A stretch of DNA of 64,000 bases from Ashinkailepas kermadecensis (lineage: Eukaryota; Arthropoda; Thecostraca; Neolepadidae): assembly GCA_034440615.1 (NCBI GenBank), contig JAOTOM010003964.1, forward strand, positions 1-64,000, read 5' to 3'. Made by a program: the position numbers and the translations under genes. This document shows, in pieces, positions 24,361 through 35,107 of this stretch; position 1 is the first letter of the stretch, and each line of letters begins with the position of its first letter. Under the pieces are notes generated by a model that was given only the letters and a program-made list of their open reading frames with translations, had not been told where the DNA came from and made no database searches.

Positions 24361-25090
24361 GCCATTGTAATTCGGCCGGCAAGGCAAATGGCGCTCCCAG
24401 GGGTTACCGCAGCCGCCCCGATGAGGGGTGTGGAAACACAGCGTCGCCACGCTCTCGTCCAAGAACCATCTCGCTTGGGACAGGACCGGTTGATCTCCTT
24501 GATTCTGCCACCGACCGTTCTCCCGGGCAAATGGCGGAATCCCACTTTTAGAACGTGCCCCATTTTCTAGTCATCCTAGCCAACATTCGTTTTGTTTTAC
24601 AATTGAACTGTAGAAGCATATGGACCGGTCACCAGGTGCTATAGATTTTACTACATAACCGGAACCCGGTTGTTGCATGTCTGCAGGATACGAAGCCCTT
24701 CCCAGACTAAATTATGTACATTCGGACTGCATTTTCTAAAAACTACCGAGTTTTTCGCAAGGACAGCGAAACCGATCCTATTGTGCATGAAGGCGCAATG
24801 CTGGTGGGGTACATAGCAGTGTTCCCTCTCAGCATCCTGCTTTGATTACTTCTCAACAGGCGGTCGCCGCGAGAGTGCTTTTTGTTCAACGCGCTATCAA
24901 TATGTGCTCTATATATCTCTCTCCTGGAGCCCCTTGGCCTCCTGCAGCACTCCGACAACTGGTAGCCGTGCTCCACCTCCAATTTTACTTTAGGTATATT
25001 TTAGCTTCCACCACACCGCATGGGGTTGTGCCGACACGAATTTACGTGGACGAACCCTTGACTCGATTGTTCTGGAGGAGACCGTAAGTT
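24361..25090 (+). mobile_element. LINE-A copy 3, ORF1 end and endonuclease, decayed
   Basis: 24380-24540 contains SPRSRPRTISLGTG, the counterpart of the ORF1 end SRPRTSSLGA in copy 2. From about 24595 ORF2 begins as VLQLNCRSIWTG and continues VVACLQDTKPFPD, YRVFRKDSE and VAARVLFVQRAINMCSIYLSPG, matching the EN of copies 1 and 2. Multiple stops. Homology ends near 25090 in a T run. Confidence 0.8.
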
Positions 25091-25094
25091 TTTT

Positions 25095-25748
25095 TTTTAC
25101 ACGAGCGCACAAATCCATATCCCACTATCATCGGAAAATACATCTGCCCTGTAACCGACCATTGCAAACCCGCAGCTACAACTACAATCACTACACTACA
25201 ACAGACTACAGCAAGTACACACACAAACACATTGTATGTCTACATATTAGGATAAATTAGGTAGTGCAATGCAACTTTCACACTATTTAGGACATAAAAC
25301 TCGAAATAAATAATGCAACAGCAGTGTCTAAATAGGCTTAGGCCACATTACATACATCATCGTGACCCGACCTCAGGCCACTTGACGGAGGTCACGTAAA
25401 TTGGATAAGGAGCTTCTCCTGATACTTCTGCATGCATACCAATGTAAACATGTTAGAAGAGCATGCATATTAGAACAATAGGAAAATTGGGAAAAAAGGG
25501 ACCAAAATTGACCTCAGGTCAATGTCCTGACATAAAAAAATCCGAGATGTACATTTTGGGGCACTGTCCAATTGCATGAACGTGGCAAGCTTCATTTTAA
25601 TATCTCTTCATGTGCATGAGTTATCGAGCCTCAAACAATTTTGGATGAGGTCCTCTTTGACCTGAGCTGGGTCAATGACATTACATGACCTGAAGTTGAA
25701 ATTTGAATGCCAGACAAAAATGATCAGGAAAAAAGGCTTTGAAAATTT
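25095..25748. other. Non-coding stretch with TGACCT/AGGTCA clusters
   Basis: Dense hexamers at 25366-25400, 25508-25535 and 25655-25692 (for example TTGACCTCAGGTCAA). Texture resembles 41700-42480. No gene seen. Confidence 0.5.
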
Positions 25749-25884
25749 TTGATGAGTTGCGCGCCGCCGTTTTTTTCCTTTCGCGTAAAGACCTTAGGAT
25801 GGGGAGGGCAAAAGGTTCCCGAGACTGAGTGGGTTGGGCCGCCCCGTCTCGGGGGAGGGTTTTTAATACCAGAAGTGTTTTGCA

Positions 25885-26692
25885 TGAAAGCTGTGGAACG
25901 CCTGAAATCGTACTATGGATGCATTTGTACTTACACTGATCGTTCAAGGACTGGTAATGGTGTGGGCTCTGCCTTCTTGAGTGGTTTCACTACTAGGACG
26001 ATTACGCTGCCTACACATGCATCGTCTGCACGGTAGAATCGATCGCGGCTAGAAAAGCGCTGTGCCTCATTGAAGTTGAAAGTGAAAATGCTTACCTTGC
26101 TGTTTCTGACTGGTTTAAGTAGTTTTTCAGCTTTGAAGTCCTTTTAACCTCGTGATTCGCTTTTACAGGATACCTTAATGCTTCTTAATGCCCTCAGCCA
26201 ATCTGGAAAGAGCGTCATCTTTTGGTGGATCCCTAGTCATGTGGGCAATGTCGGAAACGACATGGCTGATGCGGCGGCGAAGGGGGCAGCCGGTAAGCCT
26301 TCTGTCCGTGCACTTCCCCTCCCTGCTACAGATTCCATCCAGGCCCAAGTGGCTTAAAACTTAACCAAACATCTTCCTTGGGCTTAGGTGGCAGCAAGCG
26401 TGGGACTCCATTAATAATAACAAACTTTAAACATTGAAAAGCCGTCTTGTGTTATGGGAGTGATCAGTGTGAAAATATCAGTGGGAAGAAATCGCACTCG
26501 CTTGGTTGACGATCTGGCACACTTACGCCACTCATAGTTTATTGTTGATGATGGAGTCGAAACCGATCTGTGGCCATTGTGACGTGCTGTTTACAGCTCG
26601 TCATGCTCTGTTGTCATGTCCCCGCTTTGGAGTACAGCGAAGACATGTTCGGCGACGTGTGGAAGCACTTAAGCACTTACTGACACCCTAGG
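25885..26692 (+). mobile_element. LINE-A RNase H and C-terminal fragment
   Basis: RNase H remnants: CTYTDRSRTGNGVGSAF (the DGS has become DRS), then WWIPSHVGNVGNDMADAAAKGA, then THSLLLMMESKPICGHCDVLF and ARHALLSCPRFGV near 26530-26650. The C-terminal Cys/His motif matches copy 2. It may belong with the EN fragment at 24361, with RT lost. The frame ends at the TGACACCCTAG of a SINE target site. Confidence 0.82.
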
Positions 26693-26695
26693 TGA

Positions 26696-26801
26696 AGAAA
26701 AACCTCGGGTTCTTTTACGACGCATTCAACCGCTAGGCTATATAGCGTCGCCAACCTCTCACGCCGATTGGTCGCGGGTGGACTCGGCAAATGCCGCCGG
26801 T
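26696..26801 (-). mobile_element. 5'-truncated tRNA-type SINE with 15 bp target-site duplication
   Basis: TGACACCCTAGGTGA at 26681-26695 and 26802-26816 flanks 106 bp. On the minus strand it runs CCGCCGGTTG-side first (remnant of the tRNA head), GACCAATCGGCGTGAGAGG, then CGTCGTAAAAGAACC. It lacks the A box. Confidence 0.92.
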
Positions 26802-27119
26802 TGACACCCTAGGTGACGATTTGCGTATGATCCAGACGGGAAAATAATGTGGCTATATCTCCAAGAGAAGGGGTGCTGTCATTTGTCCGTCAATGTAGGA
26901 TGGCTTTCCTGGGTGGGTGGGGGGGGAAATTTTAGAGGCGTGCTGGACCATCAAGGCCACTTGCGCCGCCTTTGAAACGAGTGTGATTTGCAGCACAGCT
27001 AAGGCAAGTGTACATTTACGCAAAGGGTGATTTACGTTATAATGTGTGTGATGCTTTAAGTGCTGAAGACAGGGCTGGGTGGAGGACATCTCCCGGATGA
27101 CTAAATGGTTTTAGTTTTG

Positions 27120-27325
27120 TTTTACTCCCGCAAGACAATTTGTAGCTGCGGTGGCGGAGGGTGATTTTGAGAGTGACGAGAAAGTTGATTTTGCCAGGGT
27201 GTCGGCATTAGCCTACTCTTGTCGAAGAGCACCGAAGGGTCTTTACCGTGCGGACAAGGAGGTAATTGTCCACACCGCCTATCACGCCGGCCACCGCGTG
27301 TTAGTTGTTAGAGGATTAGTCTAAG
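27120..27325 (+). other. Open stretch without ATG, possible exon or element fragment
   Basis: About 62 codons are open in one frame (QFVAAVAEGDFES, ARVSALAYSCRRAPKG, VIVHTAYHAGHRVL) and end at TAA near 27325. The composition looks protein-like and the frame has no methionine start. I do not recognise it; it could be an exon or part of a transposon. Confidence 0.35.
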
Positions 27326-27329
27326 CATG

Positions 27330-27700
27330 CCATGCAGGGTTGTCAGTAGAGTTAGCACGGCGTTTGGCAATTCAGCTCAACTTCGTCCGCTGTACCTATG
27401 AGTAGCCGTTTTACGTTGTGAGTTGCAAGGCAATTCGGCTCATCTACGTCCGACGGCACCGCTAGGTAACCATTTATTTCTAATGGGAAAGCAAGTCGGC
27501 TAATGCATGTCCAATGCCATTCGGGGATGGTCATCTTCGTGTTTCCTACTAGTGTATCGCGGGCATGCATTGCGTGTTGAATTGAGGGTTGGTGGTGTTG
27601 TGTCTACAGCGCTCCTGTTAGTTTCTTGGCGTACAGGTATTCAAACAGCAATTGAAGGAGTTCCGGGTGCTTGTCACCCAGAAGCAATGGAATTGTAAGG
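27330..27700. other. Unassigned stretch
   Basis: A minus-strand frame of 72 codons (27570-27352) with no recognised motif. AATTCGGCTCATCTACGTCC-like segments recur near 27370 and 27430, so an old local duplication is likely. Confidence 0.3.
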
Positions 27701-28540
27701 GTGATGCCCTCTTTTTGACAGAAGGCCTTATGTGGCTGTCTTTGAGCGTTAAAGATACTACAGTCTAGCAGGATGTTTTGGCTTATGCTTGATGTGGTGT
27801 TTCAGGTGTCGCAGTGAGGTGCTGTATATTTGGTCATCCTCTAGTTGAGGCTCTGTTAGCTTAGTGCAACCAGTTCTAAGTATAATGAGGATGATCTCTT
27901 TTTGTCGGTGAGATTGATTTTATGTGTTCCATGTGCCTACCGTTGGTCTGATGTTGTGGGTGTGGTTGGATTTGTGTTGTGTAGAGTTGTGTTGTGTAGA
28001 GTTGTGTTGTGTCTATGTGTTCTCGTGATGTTGACGTATGTGGCGTTGTAGGAGTGCTTTGCAATCGTCTACCGAATATTCCATACTGGAGTAAGTGTTC
28101 AATGCTAAGGCTTTGCGAGCCGATCTGCTTCTTCGTTACCTGGGATGTTGGCGTGGCTTGGTATCCAGAGGAAGGAAAAGTTGTTGCTTCCACCATGGGC
28201 CACGATTTGTTGGATTTTGTCAATGACTGGCTGTGGACAGTCGTGGATGTTGCTAATTGACTGGATGATGAATTTGGAATCTGAGGAAATCACTGTGTCT
28301 AGCTTTACGCCTCATGCGAATGGAGATAGCAGCTAGAATGGCGAGTGCTTCAGCGGGGTAGATGGGGAAGTTATCTGGTAGACGTATGGAAAGCCTAAGA
28401 TCTAATCTAGTGATGTCGATGCCTACCTTGACATCGAGTTTTGACCCATCCACGAATGCGGGTGTTCTGTGATTGTTGTCATCGGCGAAGAGGGTCAAGC
28501 CCCACGTTTTGCACCACTTTGCAACGTGGCCTAGACCCGT
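27700..28540 (-). pseudogene. LINE-E RNase H domain and C-terminus
   Basis: On the minus strand 28498-28253 gives PAFVDGSKLDVKVG and YPAEALAILAAIS, and 28293-28105 gives ISSDSKFIIQSIS, SFLWIPSHANIPGNEEADRLAK. These are the four acidic positions of RNase HI (D of DGS, E of AEA, D of SDS, D of EAD). The two pieces are in different frames. It differs clearly from the LINE-A RNase H (IPSHANIPGNEEADRLAK against LPSHVGIGGNKAADAAAK), so it is another family; the 5' half of a comparable element lies at 47450-49840. Confidence 0.85.
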
Positions 28541-28574
28541 TTGAATGGTTTTCTCAGCTTTTAGGAATCACTTC

Positions 28575-29570
28575 GCTGACCAAAAACCCGTCCTTGGACC
28601 CAAGGCAATTAAGCGGGAGCATATAGAAATTAAGCAGTCACCGCGAGAAGTCAATACAGGCCTGGAAAATAGCTGTAGAGCACCGAACATCGAGACATAT
28701 GCCGCAGAAAATATCGCGTGCAGCCAGAAAGAATAGTGTGTGGGCCAAAACTCCGCGTGGAGTCCAAGAAATATCGTTGAAGCCTAAGAATGTTGCGCCG
28801 GGATCCCAAGATGGAGCCGGGGCCCCGAAAAATCATGCCGGGACCAGGAAAAGCTATGCCTGTTCCGAAAATTCCGAATATTTTTTCTCAAAATATCGCG
28901 TCCGGCCCATAAAGGTGGAGTTGGGTTACCGAAAACTCGGGCATTGGCCATACAAATACATACATACACCATACATTGGCCATACATACACGACCCTCAT
29001 AAATCGTATGGGGACCCGAACAAAATACAACTGATACCCCAAAATATTCAGCAAAGCCCCCCAAAATACATCCTGGCCCGGACAACCGCTCCACAGCCTC
29101 GGTCGGTTATTGGTTTTACGACACGTCGACCGTTGAGTCATGTAGCGTCGCCAATCTCTCACGCCGATTGGTCGCGGGCGAAGAGTAGCGACAGGTGAGA
29201 TTCGAACCCACAACTTTCCATTGTGAGACGAGCATCTTACCTCTAGACCACTCGTCCTCTGCTCTACAGCCTCAAAAATCGTGCAAAAGGTGCCCAAACG
29301 TCGAGCTAGATGTTTCCAAAAATCGTGTAGTGCTCCGAAATGCGCGCCAAGGCCCAAAAAATCGCACTGGGGACCGACAAATCACGCCGGGGTCCGAAAG
29401 GTGCGCCGAGCACCAAAAGACCCACACCGGGAATCGACAAATGACATCGGGGCACCAAAATATCGTGCCCGGAGGACGAAAAAAAAACGCCGGGATCCAC
29501 AAAAGCGACTTGAAGTCTGACAAATTCAGATGTCCAGAAAAAATCGTGTCAAGTCCAAAAAAAAACTCGG
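28575..29570. repeat. Degenerate minisatellite, ~20-21 bp units, split by a SINE
   Basis: Many imperfect units of the type AAAAATCGCGCCGGGGACCG, best seen at 29270-29570. A SINE at 29101-29260 interrupts it. Confidence 0.8.
29101..29260 (-). mobile_element. tRNA-derived SINE with 13 bp target-site duplication
   Basis: Reverse-oriented copy of the 11250 family. GCTCCACAGCCTC (29088-29100) and GCTCTACAGCCTC (29261-29273) form an imperfect 13 bp duplication. The minus strand starts GAGGACGAGTGG and includes the B box GGTTCGAATCT. Confidence 0.93.
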
Positions 29571-29574
29571 TAGA

Positions 29575-30880
29575 GGGTTCAGCTCTACCTCTCCTACAAC
29601 CATCTCCTGTCTGCCTCCCAGCACGGTTTCCGACCCACCACTCCACGGAAACAGCGCTGCTATCAGTCACCGACCGAATCCTCACTGCCACCGATAGTGG
29701 GGAGATCTCGCTGTTATGCCTGATAGACCTAAGCAAATGTTTTGACATCATAGACCACAATATTTTACTGCGAAAACTCCGACTATACGGCGTCGAAACA
29801 TCCTGGTTTGAGTCTTACCTCCGCGGTCACACTCAGAGCGTAACATTGACGGGCTCAGGGGCATCACAGCCACGGGCGAACACAATAGGTGTTTTCCAGG
29901 GGTTGGCCTTGGGGCCTTTGCTGTTCAGCGTCTTCGCGAATGATATGGCGTTGTTTTCACCGGAATGCAACGTCGTGCAATATGCGGACGACACCCAGGT
30001 GCTGGTCACCGGCAAGAAAAGCGAACTCCCAGCGCTGATCACCCGTATGGAGAGTATTCTCGGCTCTTTGGACGTTTGGTTCCGCGCGAACGCCCTCAAG
30101 GTTAACTCGACGAAAACTCAGTTGATTGCCTTCGGAAGCCGCCAAAATGTGCGCAACCTCCCACATTTTCAAGTCACCTTCCGTGACGCATCCCTCGAGC
30201 CTTGTAGCGAGGTAAAAAATATGGGTATCACTTTCGACCAAACTCTGTCGTGGGACGCTTACGTGTCTCACGTCAGCCGCTGCTGCACAGGCACCCTGGC
30301 CGGCCTCTCCCATGCCCACAACCTCATACCAGACGGCATGATCACCACACTCGTCACGACCCTTGTCCTCTCGCACGTCAGATACTGTTGATGCGCCCTA
30401 AAACCCAAATAACTAACTAACTAACGTCAGATACTGCATTTCGGTATACGGAAATGGCACAAAAAGGAACATGCATAAAATCCAAAAAATCTTGAACTTT
30501 GGCGCACGAGTTATATTTGGCCGTCGTAAATTTGACCACGTGTCTGACCTGCGAGAGGGGCTGGGCTGGCCGACTGCCCAACAACTTGCCAACATCAGCA
30601 CACTCAGCCTGGCACACAGGGTCATGACGTGTGGCGAGCCGGAAGCACTTGCATCTGGCTTCAGGAAGAACAGCTCAGTCCGAGAGCGGAGCACACGGCA
30701 AGACCAGCTGCTTCATGTTCCTCGCTCAAAGACTGAGACTGGGAAGCGGCGCTTCTTGTGCAGAGCGCCTGATATGTACAACCGGCTCCCAGCTGAGCTC
30801 ACTGAAATGACACGACAACATTTTACGCGCGCCGTTAAGCGGCACCTGCTGGCTCGGCAACCTGACTGTCCCGCGTCTTA
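29575..30880 (+). pseudogene. LINE-F reverse transcriptase, 5'-truncated
   Basis: RT motifs are in order: SQHGFRPT (29615), LIDLSKCFDIIDH (motif A), GVFQGLALGPLLF (normally GVPQGSxLGPLLF), VQYADDTQVLV (catalytic), then GITFDQTLSWDAY. A 36 bp LINE-A tail insertion at 30388 breaks the frame, which resumes as VRYCISVYGNG, IFGRRKFDHVSDLRE and LCRAPDMYNRLPAEL, ending in a stop near 30880. Apart from that insertion the frame is nearly intact. There is no RNase H; it is a CR1/L2-like or related Jockey-supergroup element. Confidence 0.88.
30388..30423 (+). mobile_element. LINE-A tail-only insertion (36 bp) with 13 bp target-site duplication
   Basis: ACGTCAGATACTG at 30375-30387 and 30424-30436 flanks TTGATGCGCCCTAAAACCC and AAATAACTAACTAACTA. 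Only the distal arm of the 3' stem and the tail were copied. Confidence 0.95.
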
Positions 30881-31111
30881 GACACACTATGCATTTGACT
30901 GTTCTGTATGTATGTTTTTGACTATGTTTTTACTCTAGTGCAATATTGTGAGACTGACGTATGTGTGTATTTGACTGCTTGCATGTATGTTTTTGACTGT
31001 AAGTTTCATGTTTTTGTTTTTACTCCTTTACCTATAACTCGGGGCATAATAGCCACTGCAATAGTGGATCACCCTATGCGTGTCAATACAATACAATACA
31101 ATACAATACAA
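30881..31111 (+). other. LINE-F 3'UTR ending in an AATAC repeat
   Basis: T-rich, with repeated TGTATGTTTTTGACT; the last bases 31085-31111 are AATAC units, apparently the element's 3' simple-repeat tail. Confidence 0.7.
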
Positions 31112-31171
31112 CCAGTCGGTTTAAGTCGATGCGCCCTAAAGCCTAAATAACTAACTAACTAACTAACTAAC
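31112..31171 (+). mobile_element. LINE-A tail-only fragment
   Basis: AAGTCGATGCGCCCTAAAGCC followed by five to six AACT repeats, joined directly to the AATAC tail of LINE-F. No target-site duplication recognised. Confidence 0.8.
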
Positions 31172-31204
31172 TCAAAAACTTGCCAATTATCCAAAATATT
31201 CAAT

Positions 31205-31474
31205 ATGCAATTCAACGGATATAATGTGGCCGGAGTTGACGGTACCAGCATCGCTCCGACAGCGCCACCGCCGCCGCCACCCGGCAGCCGGCAGCCGCGT
31301 CGGCCATCTGGTTGGTCCGACTATCAGCCAATCCTGGCATCCGGTGACGACTGGCACGAGTTCGGCTGGTGGTTCCAGTCACGGTGCACCGGACTAGGGA
31401 ACATCAGCCAAGGCCAGTGCTTTGCCAACCCAGCTATTGAGCGACGTTCAGGCCCGATAGAACAGTTGGATTGA
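31205..31474 (+). CDS. Hypothetical 89-codon ORF
   Basis: Opens MQFNGYNVAGVDG, with a Pro run (APTAPPPPPPGSRQ) and a Trp-rich middle (DDWHEFGWWFQSRC), and stops at 31474. No family recognised. It lies between a LINE-F tail and LINE-A copy 4, so it may be the start of a retroelement gag or of an unknown gene. Codon use looks protein-like, but the CCGCCG run helps keep frames open. Coding status uncertain. Confidence 0.3.
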   Translation: MQFNGYNVAGVDGTSIAPTAPPPPPPGSRQPRRPSGWSDYQPILASGDDWHEFGWWFQSRCTGLGNISQGQCFANPAIERRSGPIEQLD

Positions 31475-31599
31475 GAGTTGGGGTGAAAGCCAAATTTTAA
31501 GTAGCTTCTTTAGAGGAAAACGAGAGAATGTCGGGAGGTTTAGCGAAAGTTATAATTAAACATATGCATATCCAATAAAAACGTTTAAAGGGTACCAAC

Positions 31600-32700
31600 G
31601 CTGACTGCTTCGCAAATGAAAAGCAGTAGGCGAAGAATCACTGTAAACATCGACGTTCTTCCACACAATACGAAAAATTACTCTAAAGGCGCCATCAACT
31701 GCTATGACCTGAGAGATGTGTTGGACGCAGACATTGTGGATGGCTTGACAGAGTGGGGAGTGGTAGAGGCTCGAAGGATTACGATTAGGAAAGGGCAAGA
31801 AACTCAGCGAACCGACAATTTTATACTCACATTCCGCACGACGGATCTCCCCGAGTTCATCACCGTTGGATACGTCCGTGTAAAGGTTCGTGTAATTGCT
31901 CCTAACCCGATGAGATACTTCCGGTGTTCCCGTTTTGGCCACACGTCACAGTACTGCAGAAATCCCGAGACGTGTTGAAGATGTGGTGCCACAGAGCATG
32001 TTAGAGACAAATGCGAAGCGGAAAGCTCAAACTGCTCTAACTGTGGCCCCAACCAAAAACCTCACACTGCTTATTACCGTTCTTGTCCGATTGTTCTAAA
32101 AGAGAAGGAGATAGTCGCGAACAAATTTTCCGAAAAGATCACATTTCGGGAGACGCGTGAGTTGCATGAAGCAGCTCACCCAAGGGTATCATATGCAACA
32201 AGGGCACAACCGAACTCTACAACCACACAACAGACTCGCAAGAAATCTCTGGTAGGTTCCGAACACACACAGCCCGACATGGCCTCTGAGTTCATAGCTC
32301 AGCTGATGACCATGCTACGGTCTTTTGGGGTGTCCCTGTCGTCGCCTGAAAGGCAAGGGCAGCCAACCCGACACGACAACGAGGCGACCGAGGTCCTACC
32401 CTACACGAGTAGATTCCCCGTTCGCCCACCTGAGGCCCGATCCAGATCAATCCTCGAGGGTGGGGAGTGGACTCTGGTCCGATGGTCCAAGAGGCCTCCT
32501 CGGTCCTTCCAACCCAATCCGAGGTCTCCCCCCCCCCCCATTTACCTCATCACCTACCTCGAAATCCCCACCTCCCATGTCCCGTCCGCCCTCCAACGTC
32601 CCCTCGCCTCCCACATTCACCAGTACCACCCCCAAATCCCCCCTCTCCACATCCTCCCTACCTGAACCTTCTCCCCTTCCCGCGAGCCAGGCTCCCCGAC
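31600..32700 (+). pseudogene. LINE-A copy 4, ORF1 only
   Basis: The RRM-like end is ITVNIDVLPHNTKNYSKGAI with VGYVRVKVR, followed by knuckles: YFRCSRFGHTSQYC, where the first Cys has become Tyr; CxRCGATEHVRDKC, where Trp has become a stop at 31976; and an intact CSNCGPNQKPHTAYYRSC. Then come LKEKEIVANK, FRETRELHEAAHP and a Pro-rich tail. The sequence passes directly into the 5' end of copy 5 near 32700. The 5' end is truncated. Confidence 0.88.
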
Positions 32701-33362
32701 GAGGCACCACCTTTCCGTGGTGGGGGGATTGCGTGCCCCAATGACCCTGAGTCCCAGTCCACCGATGAGCCGTCGAGGGGCCTTACTAAGAGTCCCTCAC
32801 TCGTCCTTCCATCCATACGCTCCCAAATGCCCATCCCATCTCAACATTTATGTCTTTTACCTGATCCTGCAACACCAACTCCCCCCACTATTAGCAGGTA
32901 GGACAACTTCCCCGGGCCTGCCTTCCAGCTCAGTTTTATCGAGATAGTCGCGCCCCATCGGCCCGCCCGCCGGGGTTGACGGAGTCCTGGAGGCTCAGGT
33001 CCCCCATCGCACGGTGCTAGTTGTGATGGGGGACCAACACGCCTCTTTGGTCCCGCTATTCCGGTGGGGCGGGGGGCCGTAGGGCCCCATACGGGCCAAG
33101 CGACTTGTCGCCTCGGGCCGAAGGTCTGGGCTCAGGCCCAGCGCCTGCTGGCCTGGCCGGCAGGGGTCAAGGGGTGGGCGGCGTTGAATCCCGGTCGGGG
33201 TGGTGAGTATCGCTCTCCCAGCCGGATGATGGCACCGCCTGCTCCGCATAGCTCCTCGGGCGCCTGGCGTCCTCCCATCCGCGGGACTCAGGCGTCCCCC
33301 CCCCGCCCAGTTGTGCCCCGATGTGGTGGGACGCCTCGAGGAGCGGAAGCAAACTCTCACCG

Positions 33363-34340
33363 TATGGCACATACATCAAACAAAAACACTCCTGGTCCCT
33401 CTCGCAGGGGCCAGACCAACTTTTACCCGCGAAGATAAGAACTTATCCATGGAATCTACTCTCGGCTCTCGTGTTCTCGTGTTCAGAGATAATAATAAAA
33501 GCCTCGCGTCCCTGTCCCCTTTCCATAGGAGGGATTGTTCCGACAGATTTGGCGAAATTCTGAGGTGTCAAAAACTTAAGAATAGTGCACTGGAAGTAGA
33601 ATTCGCGGATGCAGAACAGGCTATCACTTACGTCGTCTGAGTTTGTGTACTGTGTGCGGAAGAACGGCAAAAAGGAAAACGAAACCATCAAAATTACTGT
33701 GGAGCCACACAAGACAAAGAACACATCGCGGGGAATCATCAACTGCTTTGATCTGAGAGATGTATCTGAGGATGAAATTTTGGAACGGCTTTCAAAGTTC
33801 GGGGTGATCAGCGTAAGAAAAATGAAAGTAAAGAAGGGGTCATAGCTGATTCAGACAAACAACGTCATCTTGACATTTAACAGGACCGATGTACCTCCAG
33901 AGATGCGAGTAGGCTATGTGTGTGTTTGGGTACGAGAATTCCTCCCAAGTCCCATGCGTTGTTACAGGTGCCAGAGATTTGGACACACCACACAGTACTG
34001 CTGCAATCGCCCAGCGTGCAGCAAGTGTGCCGTGCCTCACATCAACACGGTGCATTTTCCAGAACCCGTTCTGTGTAAATTACGGTGAAGGGCTGGAGCC
34101 CCACACCTCGTAGGACCATGCGTGTCAAAATTATGCCAACGAAAAAGAGATCATCTCAATAAAGCATACCAGCAAGATATCGTTTAGAGATGCCAGGGAC
34201 CTCTACGAAAATCGCACCCTAGAATATCATACTCAGCGAAAACCAAGAATAGTTTAACAACCCTACAACAGACAGCCAGACATAGCCAGACATAGCCTCC
34301 GAATTGATCAAACAATTGACTTATCTTCTTGGGAGTTACT
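33363..34340 (+). pseudogene. LINE-A copy 5, ORF1 N-terminal part
   Basis: Start MAHTSNKNTPGPSRRGQ at 33363. The RRM-like region is VLVFRDNNKSLASLSPF, ITVEPHKTKNTSRGIINCF and VGYVCVWVREF. There is an intact knuckle CYRCQRFGHTTQYC (about 33961-34002), then a damaged second knuckle and the KEIISIKHT and FRDARDLYE blocks. Frameshifts or stops lie near 33435, 33638, 33843 and 34088. Confidence 0.85.
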
Positions 34341-34344
34341 ATAT

Positions 34345-35030
34345 GTGATTTTATCTGACACCCTGAGTAGCCTTTTGGCACCGACTTCATTTTATCCCTC
34401 AGACTCTACACTAATTGCCATTCTCATACGAATTACTACGTTGGAAAAAGAGGGTAAAACTGTTCGTTTGTGCTGGATCCCAAGCCACGTCGGGGTGTGG
34501 GGAAACGAGCGCGCGGACACTGCGGCGAAGTCGGCAGCTCAGAATCCCCGCCCACGCATATGCCCATTTCCTGCTAGGGACCACTTCTCAAGGATTACAA
34601 GTTGTATACTTGCTAAGTGGCAAAGATTATGGGATAGAGGAAGCAACAATATGCTACATGCAGTCAAGCCACATCTAGGGCCTTGGGAGTCATGCCTTCG
34701 TAGGTCCAAATAAGAGGAGGTCACACTTTGCAGGATGCGCGTCGGGCACACCTACTCTACCCATCGCTACCTCCTGTGTGGGGAGGAGAGACCGCGGTGC
34801 CCCCGCTGTCTGGAAACACTGACTGTGTGTCACGTGGTTCTGACGTGCCAGCACTGCATCTGGGCGCCGATTGTTTTATGGAAGAGACGCGGATCGGTTG
34901 ACATATAAAGACATCCTGGGAAACAACTCAAAACTTGTGCATTCTGGAAACTTGTTTCGCTACTCGTCGTCGATTGGGTTTCAAACCACGTATACACCCA
35001 GGTAATAGCCTGGGTGGACCCACCAACAAT
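34345..35030 (+). pseudogene. LINE-A copy 5, RNase H second half and C-terminal zinc motif
   Basis: ILSDTLSSLLAPTSFYP, LCWIPSHVGVWGNERADTAAKSAA, then after a stop EEVTLCRMRVGHTYSTHRY and PRCPRCLETLTVCHVVLTC. The first RNase H Asp and the Glu are absent because of the deletion. Confidence 0.85.
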
Positions 35031-35048
35031 GAAGTACTAGCATACAAG

Positions 35049-35107
35049 TTATGGGCGCGAAGGATCAATTCTGGTCGAAGCGCCCTAAAGCTCAAATAAC
35101 TAATTAA
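35049..35107 (+). other. LINE-A 3' stem-loop and tail (copy 5)
   Basis: GGGCGC 35053-35058, 21-nt loop, GCGCCC 35080-35085, then TAAAGCTCAAATAACTAATTAAC. Confidence 0.9.

Larger units (their letters stand above)
32705..35107 (+). mobile_element. LINE-A copy 5, internally deleted (no endonuclease or RT)
   Basis: Contains a 5'UTR (32705-33362), most of ORF1, then RNase H with C-terminus and the 3' tail, in about 2.4 kb. ORF1 sequence near 34330 is joined directly to the second half of RNase H near 34345. Both ends are those of a complete element, so this is an internal-deletion derivative. Confidence 0.87.

Noticed and set aside
23748..24570. ORFs across 23.7-24.6 kb as a gene
   Set aside because: Explained by a 24 bp minisatellite and the ORF1 end of LINE-A copy 3.
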